Source: Phytophthora quininea (lineage: Eukaryota; Oomycota; Peronosporomycetes; Peronosporales; Peronosporaceae). From it: DNA of 64,000 nt. Both the position numbers and the translations under genes were made by a program. The stretch is from positions 1 through 64,000 of the forward strand of contig JAAVTG010000376.1 in assembly GCA_011947345.1 (NCBI GenBank), read 5' to 3'. Shown one piece after another: positions 45,501 to 56,268 of this stretch; position 1 is the stretch's first letter, and each line of letters opens with the position of its first letter. The notes below the pieces were generated by a model. That model was not told the DNA's origin and did no database searches. It saw nothing but the letters and a program-made list of their open reading frames with translations.

Positions 45501-47228
45501 GCGTCAGCGGCCAGGAGGCGTCTCTGGTGGAGTGAGCGGAGTGAGCGGCGGTGTTAGTGGCTCGGCTGCCGGTGGCATTGGCGGCGGCGTGTCTGGTGGC
45601 GTATCGGGCTCTGCTGCAGGCGGCATCGGCATCGGCGGCAGCATCGGCGGCGGCATCGGCGGCGGCATCGGCGGCGGCGTTAGTGGCTCGGCTAACGGTG
45701 GTGTGTCCGGCGGGGTGTCGGGCGGGGCTGGCGTCAGCGGCCAGGAGGCGTCTCTGGTGGAGTGAGCGGAGTGAGCGGCGGTGTTAGTGGCCGGCTGCCG
45801 GTGGCATTGGCGGCGGCGTGTCTGGTGGCGTATCGGGCTCTGCTGCAGGCGGCATCGGCATCGGCGGCAGCATCGGCGGCGGCATCGGCGGCGGCATCGG
45901 CGGCGGCGTTAGTGGCTCGGCTAACGGTGGTGTGTCCGGCGGGGTGTCGGGCGGGCTGGCGTCAGCGGCCAGGGAGGCGTCTCTGGTGGAGTGAGCGGAG
46001 TGAGCGGCGGTGTTAGTGGCTCGGCTGCCGGTGGCATTGGCGGCGGCGTGTCTGGTGGCGTATCGGGCTCTGCTGCAGGCGGCATCGGCATCGGCGGCAG
46101 CATCGGCGGCGGCATCGGCGGCGGCATCGGCGGCGGCGTTAGTGGCTCGGCTAACGGTGGTGTGTCCGGCGGGGTGTCGGGCGGGGCTGGCGTCAGCGGC
46201 CAGGAGGCGTCTCTGGTGGAGTGAGCGGAGTGAGCGGCGGTGTTAGTGGCTCGGCTGCCGGTGGCATTGGCGGCGGCGTGTCTGGTGGCGTATCGGGCTC
46301 TGCTGCAGGCGGCATCGGCATCGGCGGCAGCATCGGCGGCGGCATCGGCGGCGGCATCGGCGGCGGCGTTAGTGGCTCGGCTAACGGTGGTGTGTCCGGC
46401 GGGGTGTCGGGCGGGGCTGGCGTCAGCGGCCAGGAGGCGTCTCTGGTGGAGTGAGCGGAGTGAGCGGCGGTGTTAGTGGCTCGGCTGCCGGTGGCATTGG
46501 CGGCGGCGTGTCTGGTGGCGTATCGGGCTCTGCTGCAGGCGGCATCGGCATCGGCGGCGGCATCGGCGGCGGCATCGGCGGCGGCGTTAGTGGCTCGGCT
46601 AACGGTGGTGTGTCCGGCGGGGTGTCGGGCGGGGCTGGCGTCAGCGGCCAGGGAGGCGTCTCTGGTGGAGTGAGCGGGTGAGCGGCGGTGTTAGTGGCTC
46701 GGCTGCCGGTGGCATTGGCGGCGGCGTGTCTGGTGGCGTATCGGGCTCTGCTGCAGGCGGCATCGGCATCGGCGGCAGCATCGGCGGCGGCATCGGCGGC
46801 GGCATCGGCGGCGGCGTTAGTGGCTCGGCTAACGGTGGTGTGTCCGGCGGGGTGTCGGGCGGGGCTGGCGTCAGCGGCCAGGAGGCGTCTCTGGTGGAGT
46901 GAGCGGAGTGAGCGGCGGTGTTAGTGGCTCGGCTGCCGGTGGCATTGGCGGCGGCGTGTCTGGTGGCGTATCGGGCTCTGCTGCAGGCGGCATCGGCATC
47001 GGCGGCGGCATCGGCATCGGCGGTGCGTCCACAGGCAAGAATGGTGCCAGTGTGAGCTCTGGTAAAGCTTTGACTACGTCAGACTCTGACATTTCGTGGT
47101 TCTCCAAATGGTGGACAACGAAATCCAAGTCGTCAACTACTGCGAATACTCCTTGCCCCAACACTTCGAAAACCTCGAGTAAATCTTCCAAGTCCACCAA
47201 GACGACAGCTCAGTCTCTGCGTCAGTAA
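42531..47228 (+). CDS. Giant secreted Gly/Ser/Val-repeat protein (repeatedly frame-broken)
   Basis: The leader is MNLTKIIAHLALIAAAMGS. A Thr/Pro/Ala-rich, probably O-glycosylated region (about 120 residues) follows, with one APCPAQ motif, then an Asn/Asp-rich spacer. From 43100 a long array reads GGVSG, GSAAGGIG, GGGIGGG and GVSGQGG over and over. After the array a unique C-terminus (SDISWFSKWW, then Ser/Lys/Thr-rich) ends TAQSLRQ at 47228. As assembled the first frame stops at 43516, because many units carry CCAGGAGGCG where others have CCAGGGAGGCG. Units with three Gs stay in frame and units with two do not. With three Gs in every unit and a few other repairs the gene would encode roughly 1,550 residues. 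It is likely a structural, silk-like wall or matrix protein. The start is chosen by leader homology. Confidence 0.75.
43113..47020 (+). repeat. Gly-rich tandem array, 231-bp unit (77 residues), ~17 copies
   Basis: Units starting GAGCGGCGGTGTTAGTGGC recur near 43280, 43503, 43733, 43963, 44185, 44394, 44624, 44853, 45084, 45314, 45544, 45774, 46003, 46233, 46463, 46681 and 46910. Spacing is mostly 229-231 bp, with a few shorter units (209, 218, 222). Differences are one- or few-base indels in G or GGC runs, a TCGGC/GGC loss, and GGCGGC(A)GC-type length changes. Confidence 0.9.
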
Positions 47229-47403
47229 GCAACGAACATGTGGATGTATGCTTGGCTTAGCAACAACTTCGTAAAATGAATTCTTTGTTTTCAAATACTT
47301 TCTTGCCGAGAGCATTTATCAGACTAAGATCACCTTGTAGGCAAGAGCGCAGCACTTGTGTAATTTCGGTCATGTCGATCGCGATATGATCGGCGTGACT
47401 TGG

Positions 47404-48904
47404 TTAGATGCGAAGCTGATACTGTCCTGCGCGAGTGACGTAGCGCACCCACTTGGTGGTAGGGTACGAGCTCTTCTCGAACACCTTGAGGAATCGTACA
47501 TGCAGCCCAGAGGACGTGAACATCGGCACTTGGAACTCAATCTGGAGCGGTGGGCGAGCCCACACCTTCTCCTTGGTGCCTTTCATCATTTCGACCTCCG
47601 CGTCCAGCATCCGTTCCAGCTTTCCCTGAAACTTGCGAATGCGCCACACGATCGCGTGGTTCTCAGGCTCATGCTTCGCCCTGCCGATCGGAACATTAAT
47701 GCGAGCTCGAGCTGTATTCGGAGGACACTGTCGAGACAAGAGAGAGTGAATTCTTCGCAATGTATCTGATCAAGACAGGAGGACGTACCGGGATTTTGAT
47801 GACGACGTTCGTGGCAAACAACCGCGGACTGAAGAGCGAGGCCAGCTTCAGCGTAACAGAGAGGCGAGTCGTGCCTTGTTCCTGGTAGGCTGGCATGATC
47901 TTGAAGGGGAGGTTGATGTTCTCGGTGACGCGGTACTTCATGAGCTCAAACTCTCCATCCGGCGGGATGAACGTGATGGTGCGGTCGGCGTCAAACTTGC
48001 CCAGACGCACACAGCGATGAAACGTGCAGTCGTCGATTTCGACCTCGCGGGATCCGCGCTTTTGGCCGGCGACTTTGGCAGCGGGCGCGTCCCCTTCTGC
48101 ATGGTCAGCTTGTCGTTCAACCCGAGTTTGCACTCGGGCATGCCCGTTAGCAGCGTCTTCATGACCACCTGACCCGCCACTTCATTGCGTAGCACTGTGC
48201 CTGTGGACGACATGAGGAGGTTGACGCTCTCGAAGACGTCCAAGTAGACCTCATTTCGCTTGTAGCGGATCCCTCGCGACGCCAATCGATGGCGCCAGTG
48301 ATCTGCGACGTCAGCTGCGAAGGTGGAGCTCCACCAGGGTTCTCGGGCGTCTAAAAATGCAATGGAAGCAAATGTAAGGTATGGATAGTTGTTGTTTTTT
48401 GCGTAAGAAAACCCACCGCCAAGGACGAGCCGAGGTTAATGAAGAGCTTGAGCACATCGCTGGAGCAGTTCTGAGGGTACCCGTGGTCCATCGTCTCGTC
48501 CAGTAGCTCATATACGAGCGTAAAGTTGTCTCGGATCGTATCCTGCAGTTCGAAGCAAGCTGTTAGTATTTGTATCACTAATGTTTTATCTCGTCTGGAT
48601 CTACCTCGTTGTACTTCTTGCCGAAGTACTCTTTAAAGATTATGTTGAGCTGGTAGAGGAACTGGAAGACCAGCGCCGCGTTGATGTTGGCGCGTGACAC
48701 CGCCACCAGGTACAAGTTCTCCTGCCGCGTGTACAGAAATGAGCAGCCGTCGATGACCTTGACGGGCGGCAGCGTGCCCGTCTCCTTGGCGGCGATCACC
48801 TGCAGCCGGAAGTTGTCGGCGGCGCGGCGGCTCACGTCGTCTCGGTAGAAGCGGTTGAGCACCACCTCGCCCTTCTGGCTGATGAGGAACAACGCGCTGA
48901 TCAT
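47404..48904 (-). CDS. AP2M1: AP-2 clathrin adaptor complex, mu subunit
   Basis: This is the medium subunit of the plasma-membrane AP-2 adaptor. It would bind YxxPhi cargo signals and phosphoinositide in clathrin-mediated endocytosis. Four exons: 48904-48605, 48542-48417, 48350-47789 and 47727-47404, with GT-AG introns of 62, 66 and 61 bp. The longin-like N-terminus starts [23 protein letters not shown]. The homology domain reads [32 protein letters not shown] and [13 protein letters not shown], with LTSQITGAI favouring AP-2 over AP-1. Two breaks in exon 3 (near 48271 and at the CCCC run 48091-48094) are each repaired by one extra G on the coding strand. Length and order are normal for the family. 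Confidence 0.88.
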
Positions 48905-49190
48905 CTTGGTCTGCTATCCACGCCGCGCGTCCAGGACTGCGGGGTCGCAATCATGAAGAGGCGCAGAGGTTTTCTTTAAGATACTTCCACGAAAGTATTC
49001 ATCTGTATAGTATTTCTAAGCCTAAATCACAGTGGCCGAACTGTTCTGACTGCGCATCAACATTGCTGCCAATCGGTGGCGCATAGATCATTCGGTGACA
49101 CATGTTGACGCTGTACTTCGGTGGGAGTAGTCTGCTAAACACGCACTTTCGCCACCATTTCGCAATTGTCAACAGTCTGCACCCGCCACC

Positions 49191-50450
49191 ATGGCCGAGC
49201 ACAAGCAGTACCTCAAGGTGTCCAATGCGCCGCCCGTGTACACGTCGGCCGAGGAGCTGAACGCCTACTTCGGCCAGTTCGGCGGCTGCTTCGTGGCCGA
49301 GACGCTCATCCAGGCGCACCACAACCTCATCGACGAGTACGTGCGCGCCACGCAGGACCCGTCCTTCCGCGAGGAGCTCGAGCACTTGGGCCGCGACTAC
49401 ATCGGCCGCCCCACGCCGCTGTACCACGCCAAGCGGCTTACGGAGCACGCCAAGGGCGCGCAGATTTGGCTCAAGCGCGAGGACTTGGCCCACACGGGCG
49501 CCCACAAGATCAACAACGCGCTGGGCCAGGCAGTGCTGGCCAAGCGCCTGGGCAAACCCGCATCATTGCTGAGACGGGGGCCGGCCAGCACGGTGTCGCC
49601 ACGGCCACGGCCTGTGCTCTGCTGGGGCTGGACTGCGTCGTGTACATGGGCTATGTGGACACGCAGCGCCAGTCGCTCAACGTGTTCCGCATGAAGATGC
49701 TCGGCGCCAAAGTGATTGCGGTCAAGAGCGGCTCGCAGACGCTCAAGGACGCGGTCAACGAAGCCATCCGCGACTGGGTCACTAACGTGGACAACACGCA
49801 CTACATCATCGGCTCGGCCATCGGCCCGCACCCGTTCCCGACCATTGTGCGCGACTTCCAAGCCATCATTGGACGGGAAATCAAGGCCCAGCTGAAGGAG
49901 GAGATCGGACGTCTGCCGGACGTCATTGTGGCGTGTTGGAGGCGGCAGCAATGCTATCGGCATGTTCCACCCGTTCGTGAAGGATGAGAGCGTGGACATT
50001 TACGGCGTTGAGGCTGGCGGTGATGGAGTCGACACGCCTAGACACTCGTCGACTCTGCTCGGTGGCCGGCCTGGTGTGCTGCATGGCACGAAGACGTACA
50101 TCATGCAGGACGCTGCCGGACAGGTCTTGGAGACCCATTCGGTGTCTGCTGGTCTAGACTACGCCGGTGTTGGTCCCGAGCACGCGTTCCTGAAGGACAC
50201 GGGCCGCGCCAAGTACGTCAGCGTCACTGACAAGGAAGCTCTTGAGGCCTTCCAGCTGATTTCACTCCACGAAGGAATCATCCCGGCGCTCGAGAGCTCC
50301 CACGCAGTATACTACGGCGTCAAGCTGGCGTCCACACTCCCCTCGGACAAGGTGGTGGTCATTAACATCAGTGGCCGTGGCGATAAGGACATGCTGCAGG
50401 TGGCCAAGGAGCTCGGCGTCAACCTGGACGACGACCTCACCGACAACTAA
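49191..50450 (+). CDS. trpB: Tryptophan synthase beta subunit
   Basis: This PLP enzyme makes L-tryptophan from indole and serine. It starts in a good context (CCACCATGGCC). The PLP lysine lies in [10 protein letters not shown] (about residue 106). Other family marks are [72 protein letters not shown] and ISGRGDKDM. It ends after [13 protein letters not shown] with no alpha-subunit part, so it is a stand-alone beta subunit, unlike the fused fungal enzyme. The frame breaks twice: at a CCC run (49557-49559) one extra C rejoins GKP to RIIAETGAG, and near 49935 the V of the VGGGSN motif is missing (two bases in a TGTG context). In an essential pathway this suggests assembly error. Confidence 0.9.
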
Positions 50451-50632
50451 GTTAGCAAAAACGAAAAACTAACAAACAAAATGAGTTGCATTAACAACAG
50501 AGCTAATGTAATCGCCCTTCATGCAAAGAATGGGGAGTACCTGAGTAGATTCCTGCTAGTAGTAAAAAAATTGTGGCTTTCGGAAACGCGTCCGTCGGTC
50601 CTGCAAAATAATCATGTGGTGCCCTGGTCGAC

Positions 50633-51779
50633 TTAATGCTGGCGCCTCGGAGTGCTCGGCGATGACCCAGACGCGTTGATGCCGTTGGTGTCATCCTCAT
50701 CGAGATAGCTGCCGTCTGGGATCGGTTCGTAACCGTCCTTGGAGCTCTCTGCGTCATCGGAGCTCTTCCCCCACAATGTATAGAGCAGGAAATACAGCAC
50801 GAAGATCTCCACGAGATGCTTTGAGGCCACAAACAGCCACCACCACTTGGACTCGAGATACGCGCCTGCTCGATGGAAATGTGCGAGACTCACGATCGAG
50901 TACACCAAGAAGACTGCGTTGGCGAGGAGGAAGAAGGCGCAGATGGACGTGGCCCAGTTCACCGCCTTGATTCGGTCCGTTGTGTCGATCTGACTCACTT
51001 CCAAGAAGGCCTGCAGCACTGTCTTCATCCTGAATGAGTACACCAACACCGCTGCCAGAGATCCCAGCGCCAACAAACACATGACAACGTCGTCATAAAT
51101 CATGAGCCAGTACGAGTCCTCCTTCTTGGCCATGAATACCGCGAAGCCTATCGCCTGGATCGCCATAATCGCCGCCAGCACAAAAAGAAAAGCCTTAACG
51201 GGTGGGAGCGCACACTTTCGTGTGTAAAGAGCCTCCTCAGCATGTCGGCCCAGAAGACGACGATGAGCACGAAAACGCTGTAGAGCAGGAAGGACCCCAG
51301 CAACTCCACAGCTTCCGCCACCAGGAATTGCACCCAGCCGTCGTCGCCTGCCATGAGCCTTGAAGGCTCCACCAGCACTGACTGCACCCCATAAGGAGTG
51401 GCGAACCACACCACGCGCGTCAATGCAGACAGCCCCATGAGCAAGTAGAAGCCGAGCGTCGCAGCCTGGCGGGACGGCGACTGCGCGTGCATGGCGAATG
51501 CCCATAAGGAGAAGAAGCAGGCGACTCCATACGCCACAGCCAGTGCCGTGTCCACTTGGCGGTAGCGGAACTCGAGGTGGATCAACGGGGCTGTCGTGGC
51601 AACAATTAAGATCAGGAGATACGTTAGTAAAAGGGCAGGTAGCGTCCGAACCGCCGTGAATTAGAGGCAGATTCCGATACGGGAAGAAAGAGGAGAAGGA
51701 GGCGGAGAAGTGGATGTATGGGGGACGTACCATGAGTGCCGTCGTCGAGCGGCAGCGTCGCCGCGCTGGCGTCCGTCAT
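50633..51779 (-). CDS. Multi-pass membrane protein, TOM1/THH1-like
   Basis: Two exons: 51779-51731 (MTDASAATLPLDDGTH) and 51590-50633, joined across a 140-bp intron (GTACGT...CAG). The body has about seven hydrophobic segments (for example ALAVAYGVACFFSLWAFAM, LLYSVFVLIVVFWADML, FLFVLAAIMAIQAIGFAVF, ICAFFLLANAVFLVYSIV, HLVEIFVLYFLLYTLW) and ends in an acidic Ser-rich cytoplasmic tail. The VFWADMLRR box and layout resemble the THH1/TOM1/TOM3 family of membrane proteins, known in plants for a role in tobamovirus replication. This is a family-level guess. The frame breaks at an AAA run (51226-51228); one more base reads LFYTRKCALPPVKAF. Confidence 0.6.
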
Positions 51780-52643
51780 GATCGGAGAGTGGAATGCGTT
51801 TCTAATACCAAAATTGAGCAAAACCCTCTAATGAGGAAGGATACGGTATGTATCCTAAGATGGATACACTTTCATGCTGTTGAAGCTCGAGGCGTTTGTC
51901 GGAGAAGCACCTCGGCCGTTCTCAGGGCAGGGCCAGGAAGCAACAGGCTACTTCTGTAGGTAGGTAACGCTCGTGGTGCAGGACTTGCTGGACTGTTTTT
52001 TCAGTGACGAAAACACCAGTGAAGAGAACCGTGCCCTTGGTGTCGTGGGGGCATCATTGTTTATCATCGTCGCGATGTGGTGGTCCGACGCCACGATGGA
52101 CGTGAGCGTGCTGTTGTGCATGTGCTCGGCCGCTCCAGAGAGCTTGCTTCCGATGGCATCGGGCAGTTATCTCGACTAAAACTGCTGCGATACGTTCGGA
52201 AGCGAACTGGCAACGATAATGGAGACCTTGGCGTCGAGACCCTCAGCCACTGGATGCCAGCGACTGCAACAAGTCCCTTATCCACCGCTGTCGCTGCGTC
52301 ATCCGCAGCGCATAAGAAGCCGACCATTAAACGAATGAGATTTGCGTTTATTGCTTCGCATTAGGTGCTTGCAACTTCCTTTCAGTTGCAGGCGTCTCGA
52401 CAAAACGCTTACTACTAACTTTGCCGGTCTGAACTCGGTCGGTGAATAACTTAAATACGCCGCACACGCTCGCGCCACCCCCAGCGACAACAAATTGGTC
52501 GAAGGCACAGACGTCGCTTGGGTGGGGATGGCGCGGATGATGAAGACGCCTGCAACTTGGGCGATGAACTTGAGCGTGGGCGTGGCCGTCACATCTACTA
52601 CGCTAGGTACCGCAGCGCGGTATGTGGAATGGAGATCCGGACC
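51780..52643. other. Region without a supported gene
   Basis: Several frames of 60-100 codons occur on both strands, but none shows a domain or consistent splice structure. A decayed or heavily frame-broken gene on the minus strand (51960-52330) cannot be excluded. Confidence 0.4.
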
Positions 52644-53548
52644 TTACTCGAACGCGTTGCTTAGCGCCTCCATCCACAGGTGCATCTCGTCCTGCGACCT
52701 TGCCTTGCACGTGAGGTTCTTGGTGATCTTGCCAGCCGACGTGGCCACAGCAAACTCGCAGGTGGCCTCGCTGATCTTCTCGGCATGCGTCACGTACGCG
52801 CGGCTGAGCGGCACGGCCCACGCGTCCTCCGTGTCGTAGACGGTAAACATGTTGCCCTGCATTACGCAGAAGCGCGGTCGCTTGATTTCCTGTCGCCGAC
52901 CTCGAGCCAGCCGCTCTTGTCGACGATATTGCACTGCAAGTCGAGCTCCGAATCCGAGTAGCCCGCAGAGAGCGTCGAGGACGCGGTGCTCGTCGTGCTC
53001 GTGTTAAGCGACTCCTGACGCTTAGCCAGCGCTGCTGCCTCGTTGAGCCTGTCCACCCACTGCCTGCAGAGCGTCTCGTTCTTGGCGCGCACGTCGATGA
53101 TCTTGCCGCTGACGGCGTACACCTTGAACGCAATCTTGCTCTTCTGCGAGGTCTCGACGTGGGCCACGCGCACGGCGCCAGCCGGCGTAGACTCGCTCTT
53201 AGTCGTGAACATGTTGTCTCCTGGAATGGGCATGAGCGAGCTCGGACACGAACTGGTCCGTCGGGAACGTGTCGTAGTACGTGAGCAGTGCGCCGTCCAG
53301 CACAAAGTGCTGGTTGCGCCACTTGGAGAAGCGGCCCGACTTCATCCAGAGCCAGCCGTGGAATTTCTCGCCCGACGACTTGCGGCCAAAGTGCATGGCC
53401 GAGCCCTGCGTGCTCTGCACGAGCATCTCGATGTCCACGTTCAAGCCCGGGATGCTCATGCCGTTGCGACTGCGCGCCCGACGCGACGGACCCGCCGAGT
53501 TGCTGCGATGGTTCATGCCAAACAAGCGCGTGGGTTTCTCTTCTGGAC
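52644..53548 (-). CDS. Double PH-domain protein (5' end not found)
   Basis: Two pleckstrin-homology domains bind phosphoinositides or proteins at membranes. PH1 (about 53370-53020) starts FHGWLWMKSGRFSKWRNQ, continues FVLDGALLTYY and ends with the conserved Trp in LCRQWVDRLNEA. PH2 (about 52935-52650) reads SGWLEVGD, FCVMQGNMFTVYD and ends MHLWMEALSNAFE. A Ser/Thr-rich linker joins them. The exon begins after a CCCACAG acceptor at 53548 with PEEKPTRLFGMNH; an upstream coding exon must exist but I could not place it. Two frame breaks: near 53232 and at a CC pair (52889-52890), where one extra base reads GDREIKRPRFCV. Confidence 0.7.
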
Positions 53549-53809
53549 CTGTGGGAAATCTCCTGAGTCGACCTGTAAGTCCCGAAGCGTCCGAGTGCGA
53601 TTCCTCGCCTTCTTGTGCGCGACGCGGTCTCTGCCAAAGTGTGTGCTGCCGATGCTGCGGGGAAAGTCAGCCAGGTAGCCGGTCCGAACAGCCCTAGTCT
53701 CTCCGCGAGCAACGATTTGCGAACTGCTACTATACAAACGGCAAGTCTGTTCTGGCGCGATTTAGCAACCGTTGAATTGGCCCATCTGAACCGCTTTGAC
53801 TCGCGCAGA

Positions 53810-54299
53810 CTATAGAAGAATCGGCGCGAAGAAATTAGCGTAGGTTTTGACGTCCTCGATGGAGACTTTCGCGTCGCCGCATTGACGGCGGCAGCAACTT
53901 TCCTGCTTCTGGTCCTGAGTCGTGGTCCAGTATTGCTGCGACAGCAGCTTGTTTGCAGCGCCTGCTGCTAATAAGAGAGACTTTCCTCCTGGGGAAACGG
54001 CAGAGGTGGCTTTCAACGCCATTGCTTTTCGGACTTGCTCAGCGACGAAAACGCCGTTGCCGCCATGGTGTGATCCACCCAGCTGGGGCTTGGCGCCGCG
54101 AGCGCCCTATGCAAAGGCACGTAGGCGCGAGTAATGAATCGCTGCGCGTCGGCCGCTTCCCTGGGAAGGCTCTCATCTCGGCGCGAATCGCGCGTGACAC
54201 CTTGTCCTCAGGCGATCCGTCAGCAAGGGCCGAACACAGCCCGGAAAAGGTGCGCGGCTTGCCCACGTCCAGCGTAAAAGAGGGGGCCGTCTCGGTCAT
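53810..54299 (-). CDS. Small hypothetical protein, about 162 residues
   Basis: The ATG at 54299 starts MTETAPSFTLDVGKPRTFS. The frame then breaks twice. One extra base at the GGG run (54163-54165, plus strand) continues as REAADAQRFITRAYVPLHRAL and SWVDHTMAATAFSSLSKSEK. One extra base at the TTTT run (54026-54029) continues as AMALKATSAVSPGGKSLLL, to a stop at 53810. The joined protein looks real: even composition, an amphipathic middle and a Cys pair near the end (ESCCRRQC). I do not recognise a family. No leader or TM segment is present. Confidence 0.5.
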
Positions 54300-54645
54300 A
54301 GCGCCGCCCAAGTGGACCTCGTGGGGGTCGGTCCCCGCACTGCAAGATTGCAAGTCACGGCGGGGCCAGCGGCTTTGGACACAGAGCCCGCGCGTCTGTG
54401 CGTGCGATTTGCAAGCTTCAGAAGTGTCAAACTTGGCCTGCAACGGTTTTCGTCGCCATCGTCCGACCCTTTTGGAGCAAGGTGGACGTTCAATGAAGGC
54501 GCCAGCACGGCGCGTTTAACGAACCGATCGACGACGCGGAACTAGCGCATGTCGGCAGCAGCTTGAAACGATGCGTTCCGACACTGCTGACTGAGCCCTT
54601 GAGTGTCAATTGTGATCGTCAGTTTGCCAACTTTTCCTCTGCATC

Positions 54646-54894
54646 TTAGTTTTGGCGGCAAGTACACATGTAGCCATCTTCAAGAATAAGCACTTCAACA
54701 TGTGTCACCTTCCTTTGACTCATTTGCCTCCAAGCAGCCAAACGGAACTCCACCTGCTTCGGAGACTTGTCGTGCCTGACACCTCTACACAGCTGAAACC
54801 GAGTCATTAAGGTTGCCACCCTCCGTGAGCTGCCGCCTGCTGCTGCAAACATCTTGCCCCAGCGTGTGGGTCGGTCGGACCATTCGTCGGCCAT
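54646..54894 (-). CDS. Possible 82-residue protein, divergent from EF-hand gene
   Basis: An ORF from an ATG at 54894 in a good context (GGCCATGGC-like on the minus strand) reads MADEWSDRPTRWGKMFAA, then RVATLMTRFQLC, and ends EDGYMCTCRQN. Its ATG overlaps the plus-strand ATG at 54893, so at most one of the two starts is likely to be right. No family is recognised; it could also be part of the shared promoter and UTR. Confidence 0.3.
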   Translation of the reverse strand: MADEWSDRPTRWGKMFAAAGGSSRRVATLMTRFQLCRGVRHDKSPKQVEFRLAAWRQMSQRKVTHVEVLILEDGYMCTCRQN

Positions 54895-56236
54895 GCAGAG
54901 ACAGCGCCGCGGAGTCGTGGGCTGCACCAACCTGCCTGTGCTCACCCACCATTGTGAGGCCCAAGCCAGCGCTCGCCATCTGCACCGCCAGCCGCCTCAG
55001 CCAAGAGGCACTCGGGATACGACGGAAGTCACGCAGGACACAAAATTCAAGCGAGGTCCCAAGCACCGAGACAAATTCAAGCTGCCGCAGGTATCATCGA
55101 CCGGTGGAACGGACAAACCTCTCGGGGACAGTGCGGGCCCAAGCGCAAGCTCTCGACGCCCGAGCCACAGCTTTCCGAACACGAGCAGGCCGAGGTAAGT
55201 TGGTTGCAGTGATTTGCTGCTGGATTGAGAACTGACTGCACCAAGCCGGGAAAACTAAACTGTGTTTGCGTTCTATACGCCACGATGATGTTGTTTAGCA
55301 CGTGCTCTCGGCCTCAATTGCGACGCACGAATGTGCGTCCAAATCCTTCAAGCATGAATATTGGTACACGAGTCCCGTCGGATTCGGCTCGAAAAAGTCG
55401 GTGCTGCTGTCGGCGCTCAAAGCTCGAGACCCAGGAGGATCCGGCGTCATCACGTGCCAGCAGCTCGTCGAGGCGTTGCAAGCAACCAACTTTGGTCTGA
55501 GCGAGTTCCAAGCTCGCTCGCTCTTGACCGACTACGATGCTCGGCTCAACGTTGATGACGCCGCCAAACTACCTTACCGCAGCTTTGTCAACCACCTCCA
55601 GCTACCTGATGATCGTTCAAACCAACCTGCACAAGACCCGACCATCTACTACCAGGAAAGCTACGTAAATCGTGTGCGAGCTCATGCTGCCCACCTCCTC
55701 GAGACGATTGCAGTTAGCAACGCATCCGAAGTCGAGCCTGCTGTTGTTTTGCCTCCTGTTGCCAACGCCAAAACAAGTCCACCTCGAAACGATGGTGCGG
55801 TTCAACTTGCTCTATCGTTGCTATCGTCAACTCATGGCATGCTTTGTTGTCTTGCAGACGTAGATCGTTTGTCCTTCGAGTTCGACAAAGAGCGCAAGCA
55901 GCGCCGAGCAGAAGCCAGGTCTCGAATCTTGCTGGCTCATATCAACAGAATCGAGGAGTTTTCACGGCATCAACAGCAGGTTGCCCAACAGCACGAAACC
56001 TTGAGGCTGGCAGCCAAAGCTTTACATCGGCACGCTCACTTTGAGCATGCACTCGAAGAGGTAAGCAGCTCTCTACACAGTTCTTCGCGTGTTGCTCACA
56101 AAGCTTTGGAAATCTGCAGGAGAATCGGCGACTGCGTATTGCCCAGCGAGACGGCAAAGGGCTCCTCCGCTCTCCGACCGCCCAGATGCACCGCAACGTC
56201 AGCAAAGACTCCATGTTCTCTGTCGAGCCCTTGTAA
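54893..56236 (+). CDS. EF-hand-like coiled-coil protein
   Basis: Exons 54893-55194, 55299-55794, 55858-56060 and 56120-56236 are joined across GT-AG introns of 104, 63 and 59 bp. The stop at 56236 follows SKDSMFSVEPL. The N-terminus is basic and disordered. The middle (SVLLSALKARDPGGSGVIT to SFVNHLQ) has the helix-loop-helix layout of a paired EF-hand, but the loop DPGGSG lacks most Ca-binding acids. The rest is a coiled coil rich in Arg/Gln (FDKERKQRRAEARSRILL, then HQQQVAQQHETL). One break at GGG (55135-55137) is repaired by an extra G, reading SAGPKRKLSTPEP. The function is unknown; similar proteins occur in flagellar or cytoskeletal contexts (inference). It is convergent with the kinase gene, 32 bp apart. 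Confidence 0.6.
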
Positions 56237-56268
56237 AATCCACAGCTACTCACAATAACCCCCTCCGC

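Noticed and set aside
43510..46924. Series of 78-codon Ala/Leu-rich frames in the Gly-rich array
   Set aside because: These are the alternative frame of the repeat units; no leader, and each ends at the next unit. Kept only as a possible consequence of slippage.
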